The notes beneath the pieces are model-generated. The model did no database searches, was not told the DNA's origin, and saw only the letters and a program-made list of their open reading frames with translations. From Streptomyces sp. ISL-98 (GTDB taxonomy: Bacteria > Actinomycetota > Actinomycetes > Streptomycetales > Streptomycetaceae), in assembly GCF_018614055.1 (NCBI RefSeq), contig NZ_JAGGPB010000039.1, positions 1 through 64,000 on the forward strand: a stretch of 64,000 nt of DNA, written 5' to 3'. Every line of letters starts with the position of its first letter. The first letter of the stretch is position 1. Below, piece after piece: positions 1 to 7,930 of the stretch. The translations under genes and the position numbers were made by a program.

Positions 1-117
1 GCCGTCTCGTCCAGAGACAAGAGCTCCGCACGCGTGATGCTGGTCCGGGCTGGTCTCAACCCGGCTGGTGCTGAGGGCGTAAGACCATCTGGGGCGCTGC
101 CCCAGATGGCTGCCTGA
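1..117 (+). pseudogene. C-terminal end of IS200/IS605 OrfB-type transposase (cut by window start)
   Basis: Frame 1 is open from the first base to a TGA at 115-117. Its last residues (GLNPAGAEGVRPSGALP) resemble the variable tail seen at the C-terminus of actinobacterial IS605 OrfB transposases, with an N-A/G-A-E-G-V-R-P pattern. The catalytic part lies outside the window, so activity cannot be judged. A hairpin typical of the element's right end follows at 152-180, which supports the call. A GC hairpin (85-109, 11-bp arms, GCT loop) falls inside the coding tail. Confidence 0.55.
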
Positions 118-151
118 GCCAGAAATCCCCGATCAGCCCTGGAAGGTGAGG

Positions 152-180
152 AACCCCCTCCCCTCAGGGAGGGGAGGTTT
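152..180 (+). repeat. Right-end hairpin of an IS200/IS605-type element
   Basis: The CCCCTCCC arm (156-163) pairs with GGGAGGGG (167-174) across a 3-nt loop, flanked by AACC and GGTT. IS200/IS605 elements use subterminal imperfect hairpins instead of inverted repeats, and many Streptomyces copies end in a very similar CCCTCCC-hairpin. It also sits downstream of the convergent RidA gene (ends 219), where it could act as a terminator. Confidence 0.5.
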
Positions 181-218
181 CAAGAGAGATAGACACCCCC
201 GGGGCGAAGAGCACCTGT

Positions 219-626
219 TCAGTCGATGACGGTGGTGGCTTCGACCTCGACCAGGTGCTCGGGTACATCCAGTGCCGCGACGCCCAGCAGCGTGGCCGGC
301 GGTACCGGGGTGACCCCCAGCTTCGCGGCCGCCCGTGTGATCCCCTCCAGCAGCAGGGGCATCTTGCCGGGGGTCCAGTCGACGACGTAGACAGTCAGTT
401 TCGCCACGTCGTCGAAGGAGGCACCGACCTCGGCCAGGGCGGTGCCGATGTTGAGGTAGCACTGCTCGACCTGGGCGGCGAGGTCGCCTTCGCCGACCGT
501 GACACTGTCCGCGTCCCAGGCGACCTGTCCGGCGATGAAGACCAGTTTCGACCCGGTCGCGATCGACACCTGCCGGTAGGCGTCGATTTCCGGCAATCCG
601 TTGGGGTTTACCAGGGTGATGGCCAT
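219..626 (-). CDS. RidA/YjgF family protein, non-canonical active site
   Basis: The protein has 135 aa, the usual length for the small trimeric RidA/YjgF/UK114 family, whose archetype hydrolyses reactive enamine/imine intermediates. The conserved core runs from the IAGQV segment (about 31-35) to the PPATLLGV...LVEVEA tail (109-130). Archetypal RidA has an Arg in the P-A-R-S segment that binds the substrate carboxylate; here the equivalent position is Thr112. It is therefore better placed in a Rid subfamily of unknown substrate than called an imine deaminase. It is transcribed divergently from an HxlR regulator across 108 bp containing an inverted repeat, so the regulator probably controls it. 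Confidence 0.9.
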   Translation of the reverse strand: MAITLVNPNGLPEIDAYRQVSIATGSKLVFIAGQVAWDADSVTVGEGDLAAQVEQCYLNIGTALAEVGASFDDVAKLTVYVVDWTPGKMPLLLEGITRAAAKLGVTPVPPATLLGVAALDVPEHLVEVEATTVID

Positions 627-652
627 GTGCCTGCCTCCATTGCTACGAGAGC

Positions 653-689
653 CACTCTCTTGTGGTTACTCAGAAACCGTAAGAGAGTG
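653..689. promoter_or_regulatory. Inverted repeat between ridA-like and hxlR-like genes
   Basis: CACTCTCTT (653-661) and AAGAGAGTG (681-689) are perfect 9-bp arms separated by 19 bp, with a smaller GGTT/AACC dyad inside. The position between two divergent starts suits an operator for the HxlR-type repressor and would overlap both promoters. The role is inferred from symmetry and location only. Confidence 0.5.
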
Positions 690-734
690 TCCGTTGACAT
701 GGAAGAACGCACTTTTCGGTGACTGGGGAACCTG

Positions 735-1115
735 ATGGTGACCAAGCAGTTCAGCGGCTCGCCCGAGGATGCGGACCTAAGGCGCGCGGACTCTCTGGCG
801 CGGGAGATCTTCTCGGACGTCGCCAACAAGTGGGCGCTCCTGATCATCGAGTCTTTCGGCGAACGCACCCTGCGCTTCAGCGAGTTGCGGAACGAGATCG
901 AGGGCATCAGCCACAAGATGCTCACCCAGAACCTGCGCATGCTGGAGCGCTACGGCCTGGTTGAGCGGATGGTGCACCCCGTCGTGCCGCCGCGGGTCGA
1001 GTACACCCTCACCGAGCCGGGCCAGGCCCTGCGGGTGACGATCGATGGACTGTGCGACTGGACCCATCGCTACCTCGGGCACATCGAGACCTCCCGCCAC
1101 CGCTTCGACGCCTGA
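735..1115 (+). CDS. HxlR-family winged-helix transcriptional regulator
   Basis: The 126 aa are nearly all one HxlR/MarR-like winged helix. The core from about residue 27 to 90 has the family pattern of V-A-N-K-W-A-L-L-I, a recognition region around F-S-E-L-R...I-S-H-K-M-L-T-Q-N-L-R-M-L-E, then the wing R-V-E-Y-T-L-T-E-P-G. No cysteine precedes the HTH, so it does not belong to the thiol- or aldehyde-sensing HxlR/HypR types. The ATG at 735 follows GGGGAA. It is divergent from the Rid-family gene, the usual arrangement of a local regulator with its target. The ligand is unknown. Confidence 0.88.
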   Translation: MVTKQFSGSPEDADLRRADSLAREIFSDVANKWALLIIESFGERTLRFSELRNEIEGISHKMLTQNLRMLERYGLVERMVHPVVPPRVEYTLTEPGQALRVTIDGLCDWTHRYLGHIETSRHRFDA

Positions 1116-1152
1116 CGGGTGGAGCACGCGCACGCGAAGCCATCGGCCGGGC

Positions 1153-1376
1153 CTCACTGGGACCCGCCGGCCGCGAAGCGGTGGACCGCACCCCGCACGG
1201 TGACGGCGTTGCATTCGAGCAGGTCAGCCACCTCGGGCACGGTCAGGCCCCGCCCCATCAGCCGTACGCAGTCCAGACGCAGTCTGGCACCCGGCGCGAG
1301 ATCTCATGCCTGCAGACGCTCACGCACCTCGCGTTTCTGATCAGACGTCAATTCCACACGCAAGATCTTCGGCATG
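1153..1376 (-). pseudogene. IS630-family transposase N-terminal remnant, frameshifted
   Basis: Read from 1376 on the minus strand, the sequence encodes MPKILRVELTSDQKREVRER, the typical start of Streptomyces IS630-type transposases. It hits a stop after about 23 codons. Another frame then continues with the helix-turn-helix (V-P-E-V-A-D-L-L-E-C-N...V-T-V-R-G-A-V-H-R-F-A-A-G-G) until a stop near 1153. The DDE catalytic domain is absent. No inverted repeats were found, so this is an old, inactive fragment. Confidence 0.65.
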
Positions 1377-1512
1377 GGCAGACCCTCCCTGTCCTGCCTC
1401 ATACCCGAACCACAGCCCGCATCACCGAGACCGCTTAGCTTGTGCGCGGGAGGCTGCTGGCGGCTCGGATCAGCCCCGCGGGCACCGCGGCTGTATCTCT
1501 CCGGGGCTGTCG

Positions 1513-1893
1513 CTACGCAGCACCCGCCACTGTCAGGACCGCGACCGGCAGGAGAAGAATCCACTGCGGCAGCCGGAGCAGTGGCTTCGGCCAGCCGACC
1601 GACAACGTGACGACCAGGAAAGCGACTGCGTACGCGACGAAGTGCGCAGCCACGAACCACGCCACCAGGCCGGTCGCTGACGTATCGTCCGCCAGCGCGA
1701 GGTAGACCAAGGCGGCTGCGGAGAGCACCAGGTCGACGCTCACCATGTGCCACACGGCATGAAGGACGCGCTTGGGTTCGTCTGCGAGTCCGCAGGACAG
1801 CAGCGGGCGCACCACATCCCGGTGCCCGCCGACGATGTGCGCTGCGGCCACACCGAACGCGGTGATGCCCGCTGCGAGAAGCCAGCCGTTCAT
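1513..1893 (-). CDS. Small four-helix integral membrane protein
   Basis: The 126-aa hydrophobic protein has four predicted membrane spans (about 3-20, 48-68, 74-95 and 105-124) and no recognised catalytic motif. It overlaps the end of the upstream TetR gene by 4 bp (ATGA, 1890-1893), so the two are co-translated and the protein is probably in the TetR regulon. Proteins of this shape next to TetR genes are often of unknown function or linked to efflux and stress. No substrate can be assigned. Confidence 0.8.
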   Translation of the reverse strand: MNGWLLAAGITAFGVAAAHIVGGHRDVVRPLLSCGLADEPKRVLHAVWHMVSVDLVLSAAALVYLALADDTSATGLVAWFVAAHFVAYAVAFLVVTLSVGWPKPLLRLPQWILLLPVAVLTVAGAA

Positions 1894-2477
1894 CGGATCT
1901 CGATTCCTTTGGCTATGACAGCAGCCAGCCGGCCGGCCAGCTGAGGGTCGGGCTGTTCTCCGACCAGACCGACGTGGAAGAACACGGCTCCTGCCAGCGT
2001 GTCCAGAACCAGATCCACGGGTGTGTCGGCCGCGATCTCCCCGCGCGCCACGGCACGCTCGAAGACGATCAGCAGCCGCTCCTTCGAGGGGGCCAGGAAG
2101 TCGCTGCGGATGCGCGCCTTCAGCACCGGATCGGCGGCGAAGTCAGCGAGCAGCCCCGGGAGCGCCGCTGCAGCGGCCGGTGCGTGGAACTCGTCGACCA
2201 GGCCCCGCAGCAGTGCCGTCAGGTCCCCGGCCAGCGTTCCGGTGTCTGGGGTCGGAGCATGGTCGGTGGTCGTGAAGACGGCCTCGAAGACCAACTCCGG
2301 CTTGCCCCGCCACCGTCGGTAGACCGTGTCCTTGCCGACACCGGCACGGGCAGCCACCGCCCCGATCGATGTCGCTGCGTAGCCGACGTCGATCACCAGC
2401 TCTGTGGCCGCGCTGACGATCGCCTCGTGCGAGCGGGGGTCCCTGGGACGTCCCCTGGAGGACGGAAAGGAGCTCAT
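1890..2477 (-). CDS. TetR/AcrR-family transcriptional regulator
   Basis: The 195-aa protein begins with the TetR DNA-binding domain (about 14-68), including T-S-I-G-A-V-A-A-R-A-G-V-G-K-D-T-V-Y-R-R-W. The rest is a helical ligand-binding domain with no assigned ligand. The ATG at 2477 is preceded by a GGAAAGGAGC ribosome-binding site. A perfect 14-bp palindrome lies just upstream and is a likely autoregulatory operator. The gene overlaps the small membrane-protein gene downstream, which is the probable target. Confidence 0.92.
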   Translation of the reverse strand: MSSFPSSRGRPRDPRSHEAIVSAATELVIDVGYAATSIGAVAARAGVGKDTVYRRWRGKPELVFEAVFTTTDHAPTPDTGTLAGDLTALLRGLVDEFHAPAAAAALPGLLADFAADPVLKARIRSDFLAPSKERLLIVFERAVARGEIAADTPVDLVLDTLAGAVFFHVGLVGEQPDPQLAGRLAAVIAKGIEIR

Positions 2478-2490
2478 ACCGATTTACGAT

Positions 2491-2504
2491 ACGGGTCGAC
2501 CCGT
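2491..2504. promoter_or_regulatory. Palindromic operator candidate upstream of the TetR gene
   Basis: ACGGGTCGACCCGT is a perfect 14-bp palindrome, 14 bp upstream of the TetR start and flanked by AT-rich steps (GAT...TTGATA). TetR repressors commonly bind 14-20 bp palindromes over their own promoter. It is the only strong dyad in this gap. Confidence 0.6.
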
Positions 2505-2718
2505 TTGATAAGCAACCCCGGTCGGCGTCACAAGGACATCACTGCTGCAGAGCACGCACACGCGCGATGAGACGAGCCACAGCAGCGGCACCAACCACAC
2601 AACGCACTTACAAGACCGCTTAGGCCCTGTCCGATGAGTCGTAAGCACAGGGCGGGGCGAACAAGCCTGCGTGGCAGGACCCCGACCCTGCGGGACGCCC
2701 TGCCGCGCAGGGTGGAGC

Positions 2719-3060
2719 ATGAGAATTATCGTTCTCGACGACCAGGCCCGGACGCTGCAGCCCAGCCAAGTGCAGTTGGAGTTCTTTGACCGCACGCGCT
2801 GGCGGCCTGTCTCCTTCAAGAAGACCGACCGGGGCGAGCACATCGGCGTCTTCAACGACGGCTTCCCCGGGTTCACCGTTTCGCCAGGCCGGACGGTCAC
2901 CATCTCGGTCCGGCTCGACTTCATCTCCAACACCAAGCCCAACAGGGTCACGGCCAATGCCGCGGCCCTCCAGCGCCGTGACGGCGAGGGCGACTGGCTG
3001 GGCCAGTCCAACGCCTATCCGTTCACCATTACCGGCGGGACTGTAGAAAGAACGGTGTAA
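2719..3060 (+). pseudogene. 3'-truncated gene for a protein of unknown function, cut by an IS256-type element
   Basis: The ATG at 2719 opens 113 codons starting MRIIVLDDQ. The body looks like a beta-rich domain with the phrase R-R-D-G-E-G-D-W-L-G-Q-S-N-A-Y-P-F-T-I, which resembles domains I recall from the C-terminal half of some Streptomyces secreted or surface proteins; no signal peptide is present here. The last three residues and the TAA lie inside the left inverted repeat of the adjacent element (from 3050). The natural C-terminus has therefore been replaced, and the N-terminus may be missing as well. Function unknown. Confidence 0.55.
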
Positions 3061-3386
3061 CTCCTGATCACGGAAGATGCGCCGATGACCAGCAACAACA
3101 TGTCTGAGCATGAGCCCGTCGAGGTAGCTGAGCCGCAGGCGGCCAGGTCCGTGGACGACCAGGTGATTGAGGAGTTGGTGGGCCGGGCCCAGGCCGAGGG
3201 TCTCCAGCTGACCGGCGAGGGCGGGCTGCTCCAGCAGCTGACCAAGCGGCTGCTGGAGTCCGCTTGGGAGGGCGAGGTCACCGATCACCTTGGTTATGAC
3301 CGGCACGATCCGGCGGGAAGAATAGCGGCAACTCCCGTAACGGCACCCGCTCCAAGACGACTCCAACAACCCGAGTTACACCGTTC
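3050..3386 (+). mobile_element. Internally deleted IS256-family element (337 bp)
   Basis: GAACGGTGTAACTC (3050-3063) is repeated in exact inverted orientation as GAGTTACACCGTTC (3373-3386). Between them lies only the first quarter of an IS256-type transposase gene followed by the right end. Most of the transposase and the catalytic triad are gone, giving a small non-autonomous derivative that could be mobilised only in trans. No clear target duplication was seen. Confidence 0.65.
3085..3363 (+). pseudogene. IS256-family (mutator type) transposase N-terminal fragment, frameshifted
   Basis: The ATG at 3085 starts a frame with the IS256 signature L-L-Q-Q-L-T-K-R-L-L-E-S-A-W-E-G-E-V-T-D-H-L-G-Y, then H-D-P-A-G. 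A shift near 3320 moves the expected continuation (G-K-N-S-G-N-S-R-N-G-T-R-S-K-T) into another frame, and similarity ends at about 3363 where the right inverted repeat begins. About 90 of the usual roughly 400 residues remain. Confidence 0.8.
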
Positions 3387-3400
3387 ATTGGACAGGCCGG

Positions 3401-4288
3401 TCAGCTCCAGTTGCGGGCGTTCTTCAGGAGTGTGCTGTGGACCTGGGAGAGGCGGTAGTCGGACAGTGACCCTGGCTGGACGGCGAGGTAGAGGGTGTTG
3501 ATGGGTGGTAACTCGGGTTCTATGAGGATGGTGATGGCGCCGGATGCCAGGGCTGCGGAGCACAGGCATTTGGGCAGTACGGAGATGCCGGCGGAGGAGA
3601 TGACGGCGGCGAGGATGCCGCGCAGGTCGGGGATGACGGCGGTGATGGGGCAGTCGGGTTCGCTGTTGAACACGGTCTGCCAGTAGAGGCGGATCAGTGG
3701 CATCGTGTCGGCGTAGGCGATCATCGGTGCTTTGAGGATGCTGTGTTGGTCGACGCCGGAGGGGAAGAAGTCTTCGACGGCTTCGGGTGAGGCGACGAGG
3801 ATGAGTTCTTCGTCGGCCAGGGGTGTGGTTTCCAGCCCTCGGCGTGAGGGGCGGATGGTGGAGACGACCAGGTCGAGGAAGCCTTCTTCGAGCTGTGGGA
3901 GGAGTTCGTGGCTGGCGCCGAGGGACAGCCGGATTCCCAGGCCGCCGGATACGAGGCTGGAGATGGCGGGGACGACGCGGGCGGCGGTGAGTTCGGCGGT
4001 GGCTCCGATGCGGATGGGTCGTTCTTCGTCGGCGTGGCCGAAGTGTCGGTAGATCGCGGAGTTCAGGCCCTTGAGTGACGTCTGTACGTCGCGGGCGAGG
4101 ACGGATCCGCTGGGGGTGGGAAGGGCTCCTTTTGCGGTCCGTTCGAAGAGTGGACGTCCGAACTCCTGCTCGAGGTTACGGATTTGCTGGGTGACGGTTG
4201 GCTGGGTCACGCCGAGGTGGCGTGCTGCTTTGGTGAAGGACCCGGTCTGGTACACAGCCATGAAGGTTTGCAGCCAGGTGAGTTGCAT
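3401..4288 (-). CDS. LysR-family transcriptional regulator at the end of the B12-mutase cluster
   Basis: The 295-aa protein has an N-terminal HTH (1-60) containing F-T-K-A-A-R-H-L-G-V-T-Q-P-T-V-T-Q-Q-I-R-N-L-E. A two-lobed periplasmic-binding-like effector domain follows (about 90-290), which is a full-length LTTR. It lies 109 bp downstream of the ligase gene on the same strand, so it may be cotranscribed with the mutase operon or have its own promoter in the gap. It is the only regulator beside the cluster and is the natural candidate to control it. The stop at 3401 lies 15 bp from the IS256-type element, so the gene escaped truncation narrowly. Confidence 0.93.
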   Translation of the reverse strand: MQLTWLQTFMAVYQTGSFTKAARHLGVTQPTVTQQIRNLEQEFGRPLFERTAKGALPTPSGSVLARDVQTSLKGLNSAIYRHFGHADEERPIRIGATAELTAARVVPAISSLVSGGLGIRLSLGASHELLPQLEEGFLDLVVSTIRPSRRGLETTPLADEELILVASPEAVEDFFPSGVDQHSILKAPMIAYADTMPLIRLYWQTVFNSEPDCPITAVIPDLRGILAAVISSAGISVLPKCLCSAALASGAITILIEPELPPINTLYLAVQPGSLSDYRLSQVHSTLLKNARNWS

Positions 4289-4397
4289 GAGGATCCGGCC
4301 CCCGTGCCGGATTGCGCATGGCGCGCCGCGCGGCGTGGTCCATGCTGAGCCCGTGGCGGTCCATCGTCAGGGCGGAGAGGGCCGCCACGGGCTCTTC

Positions 4398-6077
4398 CTA
4401 GTCGAGAGTCCAGGTCTCCCCGGTGCTCTCGTGGTGCCCGTTACGCAGAACGCTTCGCTGGATCTTCCCTGACGCGGTCAGAGGGAGTTCCTCAGTGAAC
4501 TCTACGGCTTTGATCATCTTTTCGTCCGGGAGTTTCTGGGAGACGTGGGTGAGGATCTGCCGGGCGGTGACCTTGGTTGCGGCCCATCCGGGGGCCAGCA
4601 CGATGTGCGCCTTGGGGATGAACATGCCGATCGGGTCGGGTACGGGGATGACGGCGACGGCAGCCACGGCGGGGTGGGTCAGGGCTGCGGTCTCCAGTTC
4701 CAGGGGGGAGATGCGGTGGTCGAACGACTTGAACATGTCGTCGTCGCGGCCCGAGTAGTACAGGGCACCGTCTTCGCCCTGGGTGACGATGTCGCCGGTG
4801 TGGTAGATGCCGCCGGCGAATGCGCGGGCGGTTCGCTTGCCGTCGTCGTGGTAGCCGGCCATGACTCCGGCGGACATCTCGGACAGGTCCAGACACAGTT
4901 CCCCGGGCTCGTCCTCGCGGACCGGGTTGCCGGTGGCGGTGTTCAGGACGGCGGTCTGGTAACCGGGCATGGGCCATCCCATGCTGCCGGGCTTGCCTTC
5001 CCGGCCGGGGGGGATGCCGATCTGGCAGGTCGTTTCGGTCTGCCCGTAGCCGTTCCTGAGGGTGATGCCCCAGGAGTCACGGACGGCGTCGACGAGGTAG
5101 GTGTCGAGGGGCTCTCCGGCGGAGGTCGCGGAGGTGAGGCGACCGGGCGGGTTTCCGAGGCCGTGGGCGAACATGGCCCGCCACACGGTGGGGGGTGCAC
5201 AGAAGCTGGTGATGTCGTGCTGCTGGAGGGTGCGCAGGATGCGGTAGGGCTCGGTTTTGGGGTGGGAGAAGGCGACAGCGGTGGCTTCGGCGTTGAAGGG
5301 GACGAAGAAGGAACTCCAGGCGTGCTTGGCCCAGCCGGGTGCGGCGATGTTGAGGTGCCGGTCTCCGGGCTGGACTCCGTTCCAGTACATGCCGGACAGG
5401 TGTCCGGCAGGGTAGCTGGTGTGGGTGTGGATGACCATCTTGGGCCTGGAGGTGGTGCCGGAGGTGAAGTAGCAGAAGAGCGGGTCGTCGGCGCCGGTGT
5501 GATGGACCGGTTCGAAGGGCTCGTTCGGCGCCTTGTAGGAGGTGGAGTAGTCGAGCCAGCCTTCGGGAACGGGGCCGTCGGTGCAGATCTCGGTGAGGTG
5601 GTCGGATATCCCGGCGAACTTGGGGGCGAGCTTGGCAGAGGTGATGACGTGGCTGACGCCGGCACGTTCGACACGGTCCTTCAGCTCCGCCGGGGAGGCC
5701 GTGGGGTAAGTGGGGACGAGGATCGCGCTGATCTTGATGGCGGCGATCATCACTTCCCACAGGGGCAGCAGGTTGTGCAGGGCGATCAGGATGCGGTCGC
5801 CGCGGGCTACGCCATGTTCGGTGAGCCAGTTGGCGACCTGGTCGGAGCGCTGGGCGAGTTGGCGGTAGCTGGTGGCGTGGTCGGTGACGGTTCCGATCAG
5901 ATGGAGGGCGGTCTGGTCGTTGTCGCGGGCGATGACGTCGAACCAGTCCAGCGCCCAGTTGAAGCGAGGGATCTGGGGCCAGGTGAACTTCTGCCGTGCG
6001 GTATCGAGGTCGTCGCGGTGCTCCAGGAGGACGTCGCGGGCCGCGCGGAACGCCCGGGTGGCGCAAGAGCTCCTCAT
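4398..6077 (-). CDS. AMP-forming acyl-CoA synthetase / carboxylic acid ligase (MACS-like)
   Basis: The 559-aa protein is a complete ANL-superfamily enzyme. The P-loop-like Y-F-T-S-G-T-T-S-R-P-K spans about 203-213, N-G-Y-G-Q-T-E-T 342-349, Y-H-T-G-D 425-429, the hinge region D-M-F-K-S-F-D-H-R-I-S-P about 447-458, and the catalytic A-S-G-K-I-Q with Lys538. The N-terminal half resembles medium-chain and benzoate-type CoA ligases more than NRPS adenylation domains, and no carrier domain is attached. It should convert an acid to an acyl-AMP and then a CoA (or carrier) thioester. Its ATG overlaps the preceding stop (6074-6077). The hinge has Phe-Asp where many ligases have a Gly. The acid is unknown, but in this operon it could be the product of the mutase. 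Confidence 0.9.
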   Translation of the reverse strand: MRSSCATRAFRAARDVLLEHRDDLDTARQKFTWPQIPRFNWALDWFDVIARDNDQTALHLIGTVTDHATSYRQLAQRSDQVANWLTEHGVARGDRILIALHNLLPLWEVMIAAIKISAILVPTYPTASPAELKDRVERAGVSHVITSAKLAPKFAGISDHLTEICTDGPVPEGWLDYSTSYKAPNEPFEPVHHTGADDPLFCYFTSGTTSRPKMVIHTHTSYPAGHLSGMYWNGVQPGDRHLNIAAPGWAKHAWSSFFVPFNAEATAVAFSHPKTEPYRILRTLQQHDITSFCAPPTVWRAMFAHGLGNPPGRLTSATSAGEPLDTYLVDAVRDSWGITLRNGYGQTETTCQIGIPPGREGKPGSMGWPMPGYQTAVLNTATGNPVREDEPGELCLDLSEMSAGVMAGYHDDGKRTARAFAGGIYHTGDIVTQGEDGALYYSGRDDDMFKSFDHRISPLELETAALTHPAVAAVAVIPVPDPIGMFIPKAHIVLAPGWAATKVTARQILTHVSQKLPDEKMIKAVEFTEELPLTASGKIQRSVLRNGHHESTGETWTLD

Positions 6078-7930
6078 CGGATGCTTCCCATCATGGTGGC
6101 GTGTCGGGGGACGGGGGTCGTCGTGTCGTCGCCGAGGGCGGCGAGCATGGAGCGGGCCATGGCATCGGCGTCCTGCTTGAACAGGGTGTTCAGGCCGGGC
6201 TTGCCAGAGCCGACTTGGGTGAACCAGCGGGTGTGCTCGGTGGGGATACCGAGCGCATACACGTCGGGGTGGACTTCCCCATCTGCGCTGATGACGTGGA
6301 AGGGGGCGCGGGTGACGTTGAGTCCGCCCGTCGGGGCGGGGGGTGCAGTGCCAGGCCCGGTGCGGAAGAACTCGGAGACGATGCCGGTGGAGATGAGGGA
6401 GAACGTCAGCTCGGAGGTGTCGCGGTGCAGGTCGGGGGTGGGGATGCGGGCGTCGATGAGGGCTGCGGCCCACTTGACGGCTCCGCGGACCTGCGGGGAA
6501 GAGATCTTGAACAGGCCCTTGGCGTCGTCTTCGGTGAACTCGGTCGCGGGGCCGATGATGTCGGCCTGGCCGGCTTCGATCAGGGCGTAGAGCTGTTCGA
6601 CGCGTTCGGCCGGGGGCCCTGCGGACAGCAGGGAGTTGACGGGCAGGAACTGGCGGTTGAAGTCCTCTTCGTGGGAGGCGGGGAGGAGCCCGTTGTAGTC
6701 GACGGCTTCGCGTACGACGTTGCGGATGTCGCGCAGGACGTCGAGGGCTGCCTTCAGCGGCCCTCGGGCGTTGCCGAGGGCGGCGTCGTCCAGGTCGGCG
6801 CGCATCGTTTGCAGCAGGTGGGTGCGGAAGTGGCCGGGGCTGTAGAACGTCTTGCCCGCGAACGGGCGGGCGAGCTTGTGCAGGTCGAGTTCGGGGAGGG
6901 TTCCGATGCCGCCCTGAGCGCGGTGGGTGTCCTGGTAGACCTGGTTGACTTCGCGCATCAGCAGCGGCCAGACATCCTCGGTGAAGGACAGCTGGTCGTT
7001 GCCGGTGGTCTCCCGACGCCGGACGCGGGCGGCGGCGACGGCCTGCTTGGTGAGGTGGCGTGCCTTGTGGGTGTGGTCGGGTCGCTTCTGGTTGACGCCC
7101 CGGGCGGGGATGGGCAGGCCGGAGCGTGATCCGGCGACGATGTAGGGCTCGCGGCCCGAGGGGATGTAGGTCATGCGGTCGCCGTTCGTCTTGAACGTGC
7201 CGCCGCGCCCAATGGTCAGGGACAGCATGACGTCGTAGAACGACAGGCCAAGTCCGCGGATGGCGACTGTGGAGCCGGCCGGGATGGCGCGTTCGCTGAG
7301 GTCCATGTCGGCGGCGGAGTCCCCGCACTCGTAGTGCGGGCCGTAGGCGTTGCGGGCACAGAAGTCGATCATGCGGCGTTCGAACGCGTCGGGAAGGTTC
7401 TTGGGGTGCCCGGTGGCCAGCAGGACATGGTCGGCGGCGATCACGTGCGGGGAGCGGTCGACTTCGACGAACCATCCTCCGGCCGGGCGGGCGGCGAGGG
7501 ACTTGGCGCGGGTGCGGGTGGAGATCAGCTCCACCCCTTCGGGGAGGTGCTGTTCGATGCTGCGGTAGACGTCGCGCAGGTAGTGACCGTAGGTGCGGCG
7601 CGTGGCGTAGTCGTCCGAGCCGAGCGAGAGGATGTCGGCGCGGCTGCGTGACCACTCGTCCAGCGCGGGGCCGGCGCCGGGCCGCCACGGGCCTTCGTCG
7701 GGAGTGCCGGAGTACATGGTGATCTGCCCGGCGACGGTGTTCATCGTGTACCAGTCGTCCTGGCTGGTACGCCAGATCCGTCCGGCGCCGATCTCGGTGT
7801 CGTCGATGGCGTGGATGCGCACCGGCCGGTTGGGCGGGGTCTCGGCGATGCGGACGGCGAGGCGTTCGAGGACGGAGATGCCGCGCGGGCCGGTGCCGAT
7901 GACGGCCAGAGTCAGGGGCTGCATGGTCAT
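6074..7930 (-). CDS. FAD/NAD(P)-binding protein (NAD_binding_9 type) of the B12-mutase cluster
   Basis: The 618-aa protein opens with a Rossmann dinucleotide site (A-V-I-G-T-G-P-R-G-I-S-V-L-E-R-L, about 9-24) and continues with A-D-H-V-L-L-A-T-G-H-P, the second nucleotide-binding signature seen in FAD/NAD(P) oxidoreductases related to N-hydroxylating monooxygenases. The length and the S-F-Y-D-V-M-L-S-L-T-I-G-R-G-G-T-F-K segment match the uncharacterised FAD/NAD(P)-binding protein family (COG4529-like). The ATG at 7930 overlaps the stop of the mutase E-like gene (7927). In context it probably oxidises or hydroxylates a cluster intermediate; the reaction is inferred. Confidence 0.82.
   Translation of the reverse strand: MTMQPLTLAVIGTGPRGISVLERLAVRIAETPPNRPVRIHAIDDTEIGAGRIWRTSQDDWYTMNTVAGQITMYSGTPDEGPWRPGAGPALDEWSRSRADILSLGSDDYATRRTYGHYLRDVYRSIEQHLPEGVELISTRTRAKSLAARPAGGWFVEVDRSPHVIAADHVLLATGHPKNLPDAFERRMIDFCARNAYGPHYECGDSAADMDLSERAIPAGSTVAIRGLGLSFYDVMLSLTIGRGGTFKTNGDRMTYIPSGREPYIVAGSRSGLPIPARGVNQKRPDHTHKARHLTKQAVAAARVRRRETTGNDQLSFTEDVWPLLMREVNQVYQDTHRAQGGIGTLPELDLHKLARPFAGKTFYSPGHFRTHLLQTMRADLDDAALGNARGPLKAALDVLRDIRNVVREAVDYNGLLPASHEEDFNRQFLPVNSLLSAGPPAERVEQLYALIEAGQADIIGPATEFTEDDAKGLFKISSPQVRGAVKWAAALIDARIPTPDLHRDTSELTFSLISTGIVSEFFRTGPGTAPPAPTGGLNVTRAPFHVISADGEVHPDVYALGIPTEHTRWFTQVGSGKPGLNTLFKQDADAMARSMLAALGDDTTTPVPRHATMMGSIR

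Noticed and set aside
2622..3400. Possible larger element bounded by GGCCCTGTCCGATGAGTCG (2622) and a weak inverted match near 3388
   Set aside because: The match is short and imperfect; the 14-bp inverted repeats at 3050 and 3373 explain the IS256 fragment better.
4545..6590. A 2-kb plus-strand open frame opposite the ligase and FAD genes
   Set aside because: Gly/Val/Asp-rich composition typical of the antisense of high-GC genes; no ribosome-binding site or motif.
4398..7688. A single 3.3-kb open frame on the minus strand that could look like a fusion protein
   Set aside because: Only the part from 6077 down matches the ligase; the upstream part is Arg/Pro-rich and opposes the codon pattern of the real FAD protein in another frame.
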